This document shows positions 16,978-25,900 of a stretch of DNA of 44,873 nucleotides, piece after piece; positions within the stretch are counted from its first letter, which is position 1, and each line of letters begins with the position of its first letter. The DNA is from Cytophagaceae bacterium (lineage in GTDB: Bacteria; Bacteroidota; Bacteroidia; Cytophagales; Spirosomataceae). The position numbers and the translations under genes are program-made. Location: positions 1 through 44,873 of the forward strand of contig JAIYBU010000137.1 in assembly GCA_027488335.1 (NCBI GenBank), read 5' to 3'. The notes beneath the pieces are model-generated. The model was not told the DNA's origin. It saw only the letters and a program-made list of their open reading frames with translations, and made no database searches.

Positions 16978-17805
16978 TTAGTTTTTGGTTTCTAAATCTG
17001 GGTTTTCTTCACTTATATCTTTTGATGGCTCTTCGGTTAGTCTAAATTGTTGGTCTTCTTGCACGATTTCGGTTACTTCTTCGTTGACTTCCTCATTCAG
17101 TTTTTCCTCAGTTTCTAACGTGTCTTCCAGCGTTTCGCTTGAAATTTCTTCGTTAGTTGAAGTTTCAGTATTTATATTTTCTTCTTCTGAAGTCTGTTTT
17201 TGAGCGTGGTCAAATTCAAAGAATCTTTGTTGGAAAATCAAGATACTAACGACCCCGCAGAAAATACAAGCATCGGCAAAATTGAAAATGGGGGTTGTAT
17301 TAAAATCACCGCCGATGAACGGAAGCCAGTCTGGATATTGACCGTCAAGACCATAGGCATAAAACATATCAATTACTTGCCCATGAAACCACGGAGTAGA
17401 AGCCCCAATAGGAGCATTCCCGAGCCAAACTCCATAAAAAGTACTATCAATTACGTTTCCGATTGCTCCACCTAAAACTGCGGCTATCGACCAAAGCAAG
17501 CCCGAATGAGCATTTCTTTGTGCCAAATGAACCAAATACCAGCAGATTCCGACCATTGCACCCAAACGAAATGTTGTCAAAATCAACTTTCCATATTCAC
17601 CACCGAGTTCCATGCCGAAAGCCATTCCTTTGTTTTCAACGTAATGCAATTTGAAGAAATCAGGAATGAGGTCAATCTCGCCGTAATGATTTGGTAAAAC
17701 ATCGTAATACATCCAAAGTTTGATTGCTTGGTCGAGCAGAATCAATATGAGCGTTAAGAATAAAAACTTGTACGGAGATTTTCCCTTTAAAGCAATGTCA
17801 GACAT
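16978..17805 (-). CDS. lspA: Lipoprotein signal peptidase II with acidic C-terminal extension
   Basis: LspA cleaves the signal peptide of diacylglyceryl-modified prolipoproteins in the inner membrane. Family marks: LDQAIK with Asp25 in the first helix, VENKGMAFG (Asn58), GGAIGNVID with Asp120, VIDMF, and FNFADACIF with Asp178, which with Asp120 forms the aspartyl pair. The membrane core ends near residue 197. A further ~75 residues follow that are rich in Glu, Thr and Ser and probably disordered; typical LspA is 150-220 residues, so this tail is an extra. The position after GNVID is Ser rather than the common Arg. The window carries at least four lipoproteins that would be its substrates. Confidence 0.92.
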   Translation of the reverse strand: MSDIALKGKSPYKFLFLTLILILLDQAIKLWMYYDVLPNHYGEIDLIPDFFKLHYVENKGMAFGMELGGEYGKLILTTFRLGAMVGICWYLVHLAQRNAHSGLLWSIAAVLGGAIGNVIDSTFYGVWLGNAPIGASTPWFHGQVIDMFYAYGLDGQYPDWLPFIGGDFNTTPIFNFADACIFCGVVSILIFQQRFFEFDHAQKQTSEEENINTETSTNEEISSETLEDTLETEEKLNEEVNEEVTEIVQEDQQFRLTEEPSKDISEENPDLETKN

Positions 17806-17849
17806 GCGTGAAATTTTATTTACTAAAACAATTTTATTTTATCAAGAAA

Positions 17850-17857
17850 CAAAAATA
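17850..17857 (-). promoter_or_regulatory. Candidate -7 element TATTTTTG upstream of lspA
   Basis: Matches TAnnTTTG on the minus strand 44 bp before the lspA ATG at 17805. Confidence 0.4.
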
Positions 17858-17902
17858 GACTAAACTCTCGAATACTCTATCAATTTTGTTGAATTTAACT
17901 CA

Positions 17903-19108
17903 TCAAGAAGCCTTCCTCATGCGGCGTTCACGTTCTTTTTTTACCAACAAATACTCTCGGCTGCTTTGCCCCGCAATCGAAGAATTTTCTTCTGCACGAC
18001 GGAATAAATACGGCATTACGGCCTCAACTGGCCCATAAGGAACATATTTTGCTACATTATAGCCAGCGTTTGCCAAATTATAAGAAATATTATCGCTCAT
18101 ACCCAAAAGCTGTGCAAACCAAATTCGAGTGTCATTTTTGGCAATTCCGTTCTCTTCCATCAATTTTACACACAACAAACAACTATCTTCGTTGTGCGTG
18201 CCGAGGCAAATAGAAAGTACGTCGATATTGTCAATGGCATAATGCACAGCTTTGTTAAAATCAACGTCGGTATCTTCTTTCGTAATATGAATCGGGCTTT
18301 TATATTCCATTTCGGCAGCACGACGGCGTTCTTTTTCGATGTATGCTCCACGTACGAGTTTTCCTCCAACAGTGTAGCCTTCGGCACGTCCTTTATCACA
18401 TGCTTTAATTAAATTTTCAAGGCTTTCCCAACGGTATAATTGATAAGTATTATAGACAATCGTTTGGCCACCAACGTTATATTTTTTCATCATTTCGTAG
18501 CAAAGATTATCAATTACGTCTTGAATCCAAGTTTCTTCGGCATCCAAAAAAATCTTTACATTCAATTCGGCTGCTAATTTACAAAGTTTATCTACTCGAT
18601 TATGCACTCTTTCAAAGGCAGCTTTATCTTCGCTTGTAAGGTCTTCTTCGTGTTCTTGTACTTTTTCAAGAAGGTCAACCGAACCAATACCCGATACTTT
18701 AAACACCGAAAATGGTATATCTGTGCTTTGTTTCGATGCTTTTTTGATGGTTTTTACTAATTCTTCGGTAGTTTTATCAAAATCCTTTTCGTTGTCTTCG
18801 CCCTCTACGGAGTAGTCGAGAATCGTGCCAATTTTACCTTTTGCCAAATTTTCTATTGTTTTTTGGCAAGTTTCTATGCTTTCTCCCCCACAAAATTGGC
18901 TAAATAAAGTATTTTTAATAAGAAATTTTACAGGTAAACCTAACTTGAGTATTAATTTTATAAAAAAAGTTCCTATCTTTACGAGCCAATTTTGATTCAT
19001 CATCGCAAAAATTAGGTAAGTTTTGCGAAGTTTACTATCTGATTGATGAGCAAAAGCTACCGAAGTATCTTCAAAGCTCAAATTATGATGCTGCGAAGCA
19101 GTTTTCAT
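17903..19108 (-). CDS. Proline dehydrogenase family protein
   Basis: A 401-residue FAD-dependent proline dehydrogenase, which oxidises proline to pyrroline-5-carboxylate in the first step of proline breakdown. TIM-barrel marks include IFLDAEETW, TVGGKLVRGAYIEKER, CLGTHNEDS and the C-terminal YVPYGPVEAVMPYLFRRAEEN. These correspond to the flavin- and proline-binding segments of the PutA/ProDH family, including the paired Arg residues in LFRRAEEN. No aldehyde dehydrogenase domain follows, so the second step must be encoded elsewhere. The frame is open 35 codons upstream, but a TATATTTG element at 19211-19218 and the conserved N-terminus favour the ATG at 19108. Confidence 0.92.
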   Translation of the reverse strand: MKTASQHHNLSFEDTSVAFAHQSDSKLRKTYLIFAMMNQNWLVKIGTFFIKLILKLGLPVKFLIKNTLFSQFCGGESIETCQKTIENLAKGKIGTILDYSVEGEDNEKDFDKTTEELVKTIKKASKQSTDIPFSVFKVSGIGSVDLLEKVQEHEEDLTSEDKAAFERVHNRVDKLCKLAAELNVKIFLDAEETWIQDVIDNLCYEMMKKYNVGGQTIVYNTYQLYRWESLENLIKACDKGRAEGYTVGGKLVRGAYIEKERRRAAEMEYKSPIHITKEDTDVDFNKAVHYAIDNIDVLSICLGTHNEDSCLLCVKLMEENGIAKNDTRIWFAQLLGMSDNISYNLANAGYNVAKYVPYGPVEAVMPYLFRRAEENSSIAGQSSREYLLVKKERERRMRKAS

Positions 19109-19210
19109 GTTTGTTGATTTTATTTTTTTGAAATGTAAAGTTTTGTTGATGATTTGTATTATTTCAAGAAAAAATGTTAAATACAAACGAGTTTTGCCTG
19201 AAATATGGTG

Positions 19211-19218
19211 CAAATATA
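19211..19218 (-). promoter_or_regulatory. Candidate -7 element TATATTTG upstream of proline dehydrogenase
   Basis: A perfect TAnnTTTG on the minus strand, 102 bp before the ATG at 19108. It leaves a leader of about 95 bases. Confidence 0.45.
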
Positions 19219-19286
19219 TTACATTTAAAGAGTATTTTTTTTGATTTTTTTATAAAAGCGAGTCACCTCGCTCCTTTAATTAACTA

Positions 19287-20381
19287 ATGAAAGCAAATTT
19301 AGACGTACTTCCTCTTAGCAGTTGGATTGATACCGCAGGGAAGCCATTGATTATCGCTGGGCCGTGTAGTGCCGAGACCGAAGAACAAGTTTCGGAAACC
19401 GTATCACGTATTGCCAAAGAAGGCTTTGCACACGTGATTCGTGCAGGTGTTTGGAAACCTCGTACTCGTCCAGGTAGTTTTGAAGGCATGGGAGAAGCTG
19501 CTTTGCCGTGGTTGGTTGAAGCAAAAAAACAAACAGGTTTACCAGTTGCAATCGAAGTAGCCACACCTCAACACATTGAGTTGGCATTAAAATATGGCAT
19601 CGACATCCTTTGGATTGGTGCAAGAACAACCGTTAATCCTTTTAACGTACAAGATTTAGCTGATGCTTTCAAAGGTGTTGATGTACCAGTATTAATCAAA
19701 AACCCAGTAAACCCAGATTTAGCTCTTTGGGCGGGTGCTTTTGAGCGTATCGCTGGAGCGGGTATCAAGAAAATGGCGGCTATTCACCGTGGTTTCTCGA
19801 ATGCCCAAGAAACGAAATTCCGTAATTCACCAATGTGGCAAATGGCGGTTGAGTTGAAAACACTTTTCCCTCAATTACCAATCATCGGCGACCCAAGCCA
19901 CATGGCTGGAAAACGTGCCTATTTGTATGAATTAGCTCAACGTGCGTTAGACCTTAACTACGATGGTTTAATTATCGAATCGCACCGCAATCCTGATGAA
20001 GCATGGTCTGATGCTTCGCAACAATTAACTCCAGAAGCTTTGGGCGAAATGTTGAAATCATTGGAAATCCGTAAGGCTTCTTATGGCGAAGAATTCCAAA
20101 GCGAATTAGACCAATTACGTCAGAAAATTGATAATATCGACCGTGAGTTACTCGAAGTTTTAGCAGCTCGTATGTCAGTTGTTGAGAAATTGGGCGAATA
20201 CAAGCGTGAAAATAACGTGGCTGTTTTGCAACTTGACCGTTGGAAAGAATTGCACAACAACCGTGCAGATTTAGGAAAAAAATTAAACCTTTACCCTGAA
20301 TTGGTTGAAGAAATGTTCAAATTGATTCACATGGAATCTATTCGTAAACAAACAGAGGTGATGAATAATCAACCTGCGTAA
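19287..20381 (+). CDS. Bifunctional 3-deoxy-7-phosphoheptulonate synthase / chorismate mutase
   Basis: A 364-residue fusion. Residues 1 to about 260 are a DAHP synthase of the AroG-beta/KdsA-like type, with AGPCSAE at 24-30, KPRTRPGSFEG near 57-67, the ARTTVNPF loop, and GDPSHMAGKR and IIESHRNPDEAWSDA, which hold metal- and phosphate-binding residues. From about 268 a type II (AroQ) chorismate mutase follows (LRQKIDNIDRELLEVLAARM ... RWKELHNN). The enzyme joins the entry step of the shikimate pathway to the first step toward phenylalanine and tyrosine. The fusion with mutase at the C-terminus is typical of Bacteroidota. It lies alone between two minus-strand genes. A small GCGAG/CTCGC hairpin precedes the start but does not look like an attenuator. 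Confidence 0.95.
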   Translation: MKANLDVLPLSSWIDTAGKPLIIAGPCSAETEEQVSETVSRIAKEGFAHVIRAGVWKPRTRPGSFEGMGEAALPWLVEAKKQTGLPVAIEVATPQHIELALKYGIDILWIGARTTVNPFNVQDLADAFKGVDVPVLIKNPVNPDLALWAGAFERIAGAGIKKMAAIHRGFSNAQETKFRNSPMWQMAVELKTLFPQLPIIGDPSHMAGKRAYLYELAQRALDLNYDGLIIESHRNPDEAWSDASQQLTPEALGEMLKSLEIRKASYGEEFQSELDQLRQKIDNIDRELLEVLAARMSVVEKLGEYKRENNVAVLQLDRWKELHNNRADLGKKLNLYPELVEEMFKLIHMESIRKQTEVMNNQPA

Positions 20382-20401
20382 TTTACGATTTATACAAAAC
20401 T

Positions 20402-20438
20402 AAACGTGTCATACTTCAATAGTGTGGCACGTTTTTTA
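20402..20438 (+). terminator. Terminator after DAHP synthase/chorismate mutase
   Basis: Bases 20402-20415 pair with 20421-20434 in a 14-bp stem (two G-U pairs) around a TCAAT loop, followed by a T run. It lies 21 bases after the stop and could also serve the convergent small secreted gene. Confidence 0.8.
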
Positions 20439-20445
20439 TTTGGGC

Positions 20446-20763
20446 TTAATGGAAATATTTCCACATTTTCATTTTGAAGAACAATTCTTTGGTTTGTTTA
20501 CTCATAGCGTCGAGGTTTATTTCTCGGTTGAAACAAATTGAAGTTTGCGAAGCCAGTAAATAATAGCAATCTTGCTTTTTGGGTAAATATTGAGAAATGA
20601 GTGGCTTGTTTTGTAGAAAAAGCAAGTTGTTGCGAAAAGAAGGCTTGGTCTTATTGAAATTGATAGAATGAATGAAAGAAGGATATGACCGATAAATATC
20701 AATTTGGGCAAGTGAATACCTTGATAATAAAAGCAGCCCGAAAATCAAGAGTAATTTTTTCAT
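20446..20763 (-). CDS. Small secreted hypothetical protein
   Basis: 105 residues with a clear signal peptide (MKKLLLIFGLLLLSRYSLAQ). The mature part is basic, with two cysteines (in KQDCYY and TSICFN) that could form a disulphide. No family recognised. It has its own convergent terminator shared with the DAHP synthase gene and starts 152 bases before the large protease gene on the opposite strand. The signal peptide supports it as a real gene; no function can be offered. Confidence 0.6.
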   Translation of the reverse strand: MKKLLLIFGLLLLSRYSLAQIDIYRSYPSFIHSINFNKTKPSFRNNLLFLQNKPLISQYLPKKQDCYYLLASQTSICFNREINLDAMSKQTKELFFKMKMWKYFH

Positions 20764-20915
20764 GAGTCTGTAATAAGCTGGTTGTTTGTATAATAACGCA
20801 GTTTTATTACGTAAATTTTCTTTTGAAGTACTTCGATTTCAAGATTTTTTTTTGGTATCTGATAATTTTTTGATATTTGTGATACTTGAAATTTCATCTA
20901 TTTATAATATACTTT

Positions 20916-23900
20916 ATGTTAAAACTTTTTTCCACGTTTATTTTAATTTTTGTTCTGTCACTTGCATTTTCACAAGAAAGTACTGTTCCGCTTTGTGGAA
21001 CGCCAGACAATCAAATTCTTGACTCAAAAGTTTTAGAACGGATGAGGAATGCTGGTAAAAATCCTAATCTAAGAGTGTCAGAATTACCAATGCTGGAATG
21101 TTTGGTAGCGGTGGCAGTGGAGTATGATATTTATGTAAACTATAATAAAAATCAAGACTTAATAAAGGGGAGGGTATATGAATATTTTGAGAAGGTATCA
21201 AAAGTATATGAAGATGAAATGAAAATTAAGTTGACGGTAAATCATATCGAAATTATAGATAGACCAAGAGAAGATACACTTCAAAAAAGCAAAAAAAAGA
21301 TAGGTTATCATATTGCACACTTATTCAGACTCTACGATGCAATTCCAAATTTTGCTGCGGGTATTGCTTTTGTTTCTAAAAGTTCAGATGGACAATATGA
21401 CCTTTATTGTATTTCTGGAAATTTTGATACTAAAACAAAGGTGTTAAAAACGATGGCACATGAAATTGGGCATTGTTTTGATTCTCCTCATACCCATAAT
21501 TGTAATTGGCCCAATGGCCCTATTGATATTTGTTATAGTGCCGAAGGAGGATGCCTAAATGATGGTACTATGAATGTGATAGGTTCAATTATGAGCTATT
21601 GCCAAAACAATATCATGAGTTTTCACCCTTTATGTAGAGAGATAATAAGAAATAGAGCTGATGAAATTCTGCCATTGGTACTTACTACCCCCAATAGACC
21701 AATTATTGAGGTACTTGACCAAAAAAGTGTATCTACTCAACCGTATTTATCTTGGAAACATAACCTTAAAACGACTAAATATCAATTACAAGTGAGTGAA
21801 AATCAAAATTTTACACATTCAATTATTGATTCAACTATCTTTTCAAATTTCTTCCAAGCATATAGTTTAGAAAATAATAAATCTTATTTTTGGCGAGTTA
21901 AAAGTATGAATCAGAAAGGCACAAGTGATTGGTCAGAAACAGCAAAAATAACGTGCGATGGATTCAATAATATACCAATACCAGTAGTAAAAGGGTCATT
22001 TTTGGACAAAACTAACATTGATAATGTTAGTTTAGAAGTTTATCCAGTTATTGGAGCATCTGCATATGAATTTCGGCTCACTGACTATTATAATTATTCA
22101 CAATATGGTTTTGATAGGACACGTTTAAATAATCCAGTTACATTTAGAGTCAATTCTCCTAAATTTACTTTTAAAGAGCTCCAGAGAAACGATTTTTATA
22201 ATCCATTATTCTATTGGCAAGTAAGAGTTAGCAAAGATGGGAATTTTGGGGAGTGGACATCCTTACAAAGCTTTAATAAAATCGGCCCTCTTTTACATAT
22301 TTTTCCAAAACAATCGGCAAAACAAGGTACATCCTTCCCGATTATTTGGCAGTTTGATTTGCAAACTGTGAATCGAGAATACACCTTAGAGGTAGCTGAA
22401 GATGAAGAGTTTGTCAAGATTCATACCCAAAGAACACGAGTATTGAATAAAATGGGAGAATCAGCGGACTTTATCTCTGGTTTGGGTTATGAAATAATTG
22501 AAAACTTGAAGACTAATTCTATTTACTACTATAGGTATAAAGAAAAAGGTGGAGTAAATAATTGGGTTATATCTTACTTTAAAACTGGTAGTACTAATTC
22601 TAAATGGAAATTTATTAATCCAATAAATCAAACATTTTTTGGTGGAACACAATATTTTACACAAAATAGTGACTCATCAAAAGTCCTTTTTGTCAATAAA
22701 ACAGGAATTTACCAAACAGATGGAATAAATTGGGAAGTGCATAACCCATTAACAACAAAGGGAGTGATTAGCCCTGACTATTTCACTAAAATAACAACGG
22801 ATTTACAAAACGATATTTATTTCAATCAACCAAAGGTAGGTCTCGTAAAATTTGACAGAAATAATTTAATACCTCTAACTAATAGTCTTCCTTTTAGTCG
22901 CAAAACCGCCTTTGATTTCGTTATAGATAAAAACAATGCACTTTATATTACGGTAGCAACTGACTCTTCTTATTTTAATATTTACAAGTATGCTCAAGGA
23001 CAATGGAGTAGGCTACCAAACATTAGCAAAGTACAGAACTTGGGACCCATGTTATATATAGACAAAAATAATAATTTATGGGCAACAATCTCTGGAGAAG
23101 GCATTTTTAAATTCAATGGAATAACATGGGAAAACATAATCTCAAATACTAAAAACTATATTTATGGGTCGTTTACATTTGATTCAAAAGGTAATATTTG
23201 GTGGGTTGATATAAAAAACAATTATTATAATATCAATAAAAGGGCTCCTGATAATTCCCTTAAATCGTACACTGCTTCACCTTTTAACGGAGATTTACCT
23301 TTAGGTAGCTATAAAAATTTGATTTCAGATAGAAATGGAAATATGTGGTTATTGGCTGATATCAATCAAAAAGTAGTTCTTTTTAAATTTCAAGATGAAA
23401 AATGGATAAGAGTTGATGTAGAAAATGACCTTCCCTTGCCACTACGATTTTTAAGTGACTATTCTGGTATGGCCGTTGATAAACAAAACAGAATCTGGAT
23501 TTTTACAAATAGTTTTGGCATTTTTGTTTACGATGATACTGGTCAAGTAAAATCACAGGCAATCAGTGCTGAGAAAATCTCAAATCAAAGGAATACGGCT
23601 AAACCTTTTAAAATAATTGCTAATGCAAGTTCAAATTTACCTGTAAGCTACAAAATTGTTTCAGGCCCAGCTAAAATTCAGAGAGATAGTATTAGTTTAA
23701 CTGGTGAGATAGGCAAGGTTACTCTCCAAATTTCACAGTCTGGAAATGAACTCTACGAGCCAGCTAAAAATGTTGAACTCTCGTTTGAAGTTATTGCTAA
23801 AACTACGCAAACTATATCATTTGAAAAAAAAAAAAAAAAAACGTTAGCTGATAAAACGGTAACACTGTCAGCTGCAGCTACTTCGGGTTTACCTATTACT

Positions 23901-24524
23901 TATCAAATTGTTTCAGGCCCAGCAACAGTGAATAGCAACGTAGTTACATTAACAGGCACAGGCAGAGTTATTATCAAAGCAGTTCAGAATGGTAATGCAG
24001 ATTTTCTCGCTGCCAATGAAATCATTCAAGAGTTTTGTGTGATTCCTCCCAAACCTATCATCTCGATGAATGCCTCAAATAATTGGATTTTAGAAGTAAA
24101 CGCTGATAAAAACTTGCAATGGTATTTTAATGGAACAAAAGTAGAAAATGGAACAAAAAGTACGCTTTTAACTACTCAAAATGGCCAGTATAAGGTTGAA
24201 GTATTTAATTCAGATGCCTCGTGTGGGTCAAATACCTCAGATATCTTCCAATTACAATTGCTTATTCTTGCAAACGAAGATGATAAAAGTAAAATAATTA
24301 AAGTGTTTCCAAACCCTGCCGATGATTGGGTCATAATAGAGTCTGAAAATTCCCTAAAAATAAACTCAATCAAACTATATAATTTACAAGGCAGTTTGCT
24401 TTATGCGGCTGAAAAAGCTGAATTACCACATAAAATAAAAATACAACATTCTTGGCAAGGTAATGTATTACTCGAAATCAAAACACATGATAAGACCTAT
24501 CTTAAAAAGTTAGTTTTAAACTAA
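20916..24524 (+). CDS. Large T9SS-secreted metzincin metalloprotease with propeller and Ig-like domains
   Basis: About 1,202 residues from the ATG at 20916, chosen because MLKLFSTFILIFVLSLAFSQ is a clean signal peptide. An M12-like metzincin domain carries HEIGHCFDSPH (His182, Glu183, His186, His192) and the Met-turn SIMSYC. Then follow fibronectin-like domains (LSWKHNLKTTKYQLQVSE ... YFWRVKS), a region of NGNMWLL/NNLWAT/KGNIWWV two-component-regulator-type propeller repeats, two MBG/Ig-like repeats sharing YKIVSGPA/YQIVSGPA, and a T9SS sorting domain starting at KVFPNPADDW. It is probably a secreted or surface protease. An 18-base poly-A run (23824-23841) codes for five lysines at the start of the second Ig-like repeat. 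A GATATTTG just upstream nearly fits the -7 consensus. Confidence 0.88.
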   Translation: MLKLFSTFILIFVLSLAFSQESTVPLCGTPDNQILDSKVLERMRNAGKNPNLRVSELPMLECLVAVAVEYDIYVNYNKNQDLIKGRVYEYFEKVSKVYEDEMKIKLTVNHIEIIDRPREDTLQKSKKKIGYHIAHLFRLYDAIPNFAAGIAFVSKSSDGQYDLYCISGNFDTKTKVLKTMAHEIGHCFDSPHTHNCNWPNGPIDICYSAEGGCLNDGTMNVIGSIMSYCQNNIMSFHPLCREIIRNRADEILPLVLTTPNRPIIEVLDQKSVSTQPYLSWKHNLKTTKYQLQVSENQNFTHSIIDSTIFSNFFQAYSLENNKSYFWRVKSMNQKGTSDWSETAKITCDGFNNIPIPVVKGSFLDKTNIDNVSLEVYPVIGASAYEFRLTDYYNYSQYGFDRTRLNNPVTFRVNSPKFTFKELQRNDFYNPLFYWQVRVSKDGNFGEWTSLQSFNKIGPLLHIFPKQSAKQGTSFPIIWQFDLQTVNREYTLEVAEDEEFVKIHTQRTRVLNKMGESADFISGLGYEIIENLKTNSIYYYRYKEKGGVNNWVISYFKTGSTNSKWKFINPINQTFFGGTQYFTQNSDSSKVLFVNKTGIYQTDGINWEVHNPLTTKGVISPDYFTKITTDLQNDIYFNQPKVGLVKFDRNNLIPLTNSLPFSRKTAFDFVIDKNNALYITVATDSSYFNIYKYAQGQWSRLPNISKVQNLGPMLYIDKNNNLWATISGEGIFKFNGITWENIISNTKNYIYGSFTFDSKGNIWWVDIKNNYYNINKRAPDNSLKSYTASPFNGDLPLGSYKNLISDRNGNMWLLADINQKVVLFKFQDEKWIRVDVENDLPLPLRFLSDYSGMAVDKQNRIWIFTNSFGIFVYDDTGQVKSQAISAEKISNQRNTAKPFKIIANASSNLPVSYKIVSGPAKIQRDSISLTGEIGKVTLQISQSGNELYEPAKNVELSFEVIAKTTQTISFEKKKKKTLADKTVTLSAAATSGLPITYQIVSGPATVNSNVVTLTGTGRVIIKAVQNGNADFLAANEIIQEFCVIPPKPIISMNASNNWILEVNADKNLQWYFNGTKVENGTKSTLLTTQNGQYKVEVFNSDASCGSNTSDIFQLQLLILANEDDKSKIIKVFPNPADDWVIIESENSLKINSIKLYNLQGSLLYAAEKAELPHKIKIQHSWQGNVLLEIKTHDKTYLKKLVLN
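23824..23841 (+). repeat. Poly-A tract (18 A) inside coding sequence
   Basis: Eighteen consecutive A bases read as Glu(end)-Lys5-Thr(start) within the large metalloprotease gene. Such tracts are prone to slippage in replication and transcription; a single-base change would remove the C-terminal T9SS sorting domain. Confidence 0.9.
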
Positions 24525-24554
24525 TAAAAGTAATTTTTGATGCTTTAACAGTTT

Positions 24555-24602
24555 ATTAAGAATTGAGAATTGTAGTATAATTGTTAATTCTCAATTCTTA
24601 AT
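24555..24602. repeat. 17-bp perfect inverted repeat (AT-rich)
   Basis: ATTAAGAATTGAGAATT (24555-24571) is perfectly complementary to 24586-24602 with a 14-base loop. It lies 30 bases after the metalloprotease stop, so it may act as a terminator, but its sequence resembles other GAATT-rich inverted repeats in the window. Confidence 0.75.
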
Positions 24603-24616
24603 TCCTAATTCTTCCC

Positions 24617-24624
24617 TATCTTTG
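24617..24624 (+). promoter_or_regulatory. Candidate -7 element TATCTTTG upstream of methyltransferase
   Basis: A perfect TAnnTTTG 19 bp before the GTG start at 24644. The short distance supports that start. Confidence 0.5.
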
Positions 24625-24643
24625 CAAAAAAAACATTACAAAA

Positions 24644-25420
24644 GTGAGTAAATACGCAACCACCGAAATCACCAGTGCCGAAATCCCATCGGATAATCCT
24701 GTTCATCAACGTCTCTATTTTCCCTATGTAGAAGCAGCAAAAATCATTAGTGGAAATGTTTTAGAATTGGGCTGTGGCTGGGGACGTGGTGTAGAAACGC
24801 TCATCGAAAAATGTGACCATTATACTGGGCTTGATAAAAATCAACCTTTAATTGACCAGCTTCAAGCGGCGTATCCGAAACATACTTTTCAAACGGCCGA
24901 TTTGCCGCACTTATCTGCCTTCAAAGATAATACCTTTGATTATGTCGTAACTTTTCAGGTTATCGAACATATTCAAGATGACCATAAGTTTTTGTCTGAG
25001 ATTGCTCGTGTTTTGAAACCAAACGGACGGGTGTTGCTCACAACCGTAAACAGACCTTATTCATTAAGCCGTAATCCATGGCACATACGGGAATATGATA
25101 CACAAGAATTACGTTCACTCATGCAAAAATATTTCTCTAACGTAGAAACAATGGGAGTAGGAGGCAATAAAAAAGTATGGGATTATTACGAAGAAAATAA
25201 GCATTCGGTGAACAAAATCATGCGTTTTGATATTTTCGACCTACAACATCGTTTGCCTGCTTGGATGCTTAGAATTCCGTATGAAGTTCTTAATCGTTTT
25301 AATAGAAATAAACTAATGGCTGAAACTGGAAGCTTAGCAGCTTCGATTGATGTAACCGATTTTCATGTCTCAAATGAGCCTGAAAAGTGTATAGATTTCT
25401 TTTTTGTTGCAACCAAGTAA
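24644..25420 (+). CDS. Class I SAM-dependent methyltransferase
   Basis: 258 residues with a GTG start supported by the promoter element 19 bp upstream. Motif I is VLELGCGWGRG (about residues 40-50), motif II has YTGLDKNQ, and FDYVVTFQVIEHI and LKPNGRVLLTTVNR are the later motifs of a Methyltransf_11-type fold. It uses S-adenosylmethionine; the substrate cannot be read. The layout resembles small-molecule or lipid methyltransferases such as UbiE relatives. It is followed after 12 bases by an acetyltransferase and then hemW, all on the same strand, so the three are likely one operon. Confidence 0.88.
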   Translation: MSKYATTEITSAEIPSDNPVHQRLYFPYVEAAKIISGNVLELGCGWGRGVETLIEKCDHYTGLDKNQPLIDQLQAAYPKHTFQTADLPHLSAFKDNTFDYVVTFQVIEHIQDDHKFLSEIARVLKPNGRVLLTTVNRPYSLSRNPWHIREYDTQELRSLMQKYFSNVETMGVGGNKKVWDYYEENKHSVNKIMRFDIFDLQHRLPAWMLRIPYEVLNRFNRNKLMAETGSLAASIDVTDFHVSNEPEKCIDFFFVATK

Positions 25421-25432
25421 AATGTATTTTCT

Positions 25433-25885
25433 ATGAACTTAGTAGCAGAAAGAGTAACTTCTGAAAGCGGCGATTTTCAGCTGCTTGTTCAACAACTTGA
25501 TGCCTACTTAGCGATTATTAATGGTGATAATCATTCATTCTTTAATCAGTATAATCAAATCAATCATCTTAAAAATTGCATAGTAGTATATGCTAATAAT
25601 GAGCCTATTGCTTGTGGTGCAATGAAGATTTTTGATGCTGAAACAATGGAGATAAAACGAATGTATGTAAAAGAAAATCATAGAGGTAAAGGGGTAGCAA
25701 AGTTTGTATTAGCAGATTTAGAACAATGGGCAAAGGAAATCGGGAAAAAGGCATGTGTTTTAGAAACCAGTAAAACTATGCTTGATGCTGTTGCTCTTTA
25801 TAAAGGTTTTGATTATTTACGCATTCCAAATTACGGACAATATATTGGTGTAGAAGTAAGTATTTGCTTCAAAAAAATATTATAG
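25433..25885 (+). CDS. GNAT family N-acetyltransferase
   Basis: 150 residues with the GNAT fold. Motif A is MEIKRMYVKENHRGKGVAK, in which RGKGVA binds the acetyl-CoA pyrophosphate. Earlier PIACGAMKIFD is the beta4 region, and ACVLETSKTMLDAVALYKGFDY is the usual beta5-helix end with YKGFDY. Acceptor unknown. It follows the methyltransferase by 12 bases and precedes hemW by 15 bases. Confidence 0.88.
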   Translation: MNLVAERVTSESGDFQLLVQQLDAYLAIINGDNHSFFNQYNQINHLKNCIVVYANNEPIACGAMKIFDAETMEIKRMYVKENHRGKGVAKFVLADLEQWAKEIGKKACVLETSKTMLDAVALYKGFDYLRIPNYGQYIGVEVSICFKKIL

Positions 25886-25900
25886 CAATTACTATTCTCA

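Noticed and set aside
19258..19271. GCGAG/CTCGC hairpin before DAHP synthase as an attenuator
   Set aside because: The stem is 5 bp, there is no leader peptide rich in aromatic codons and no T tract.
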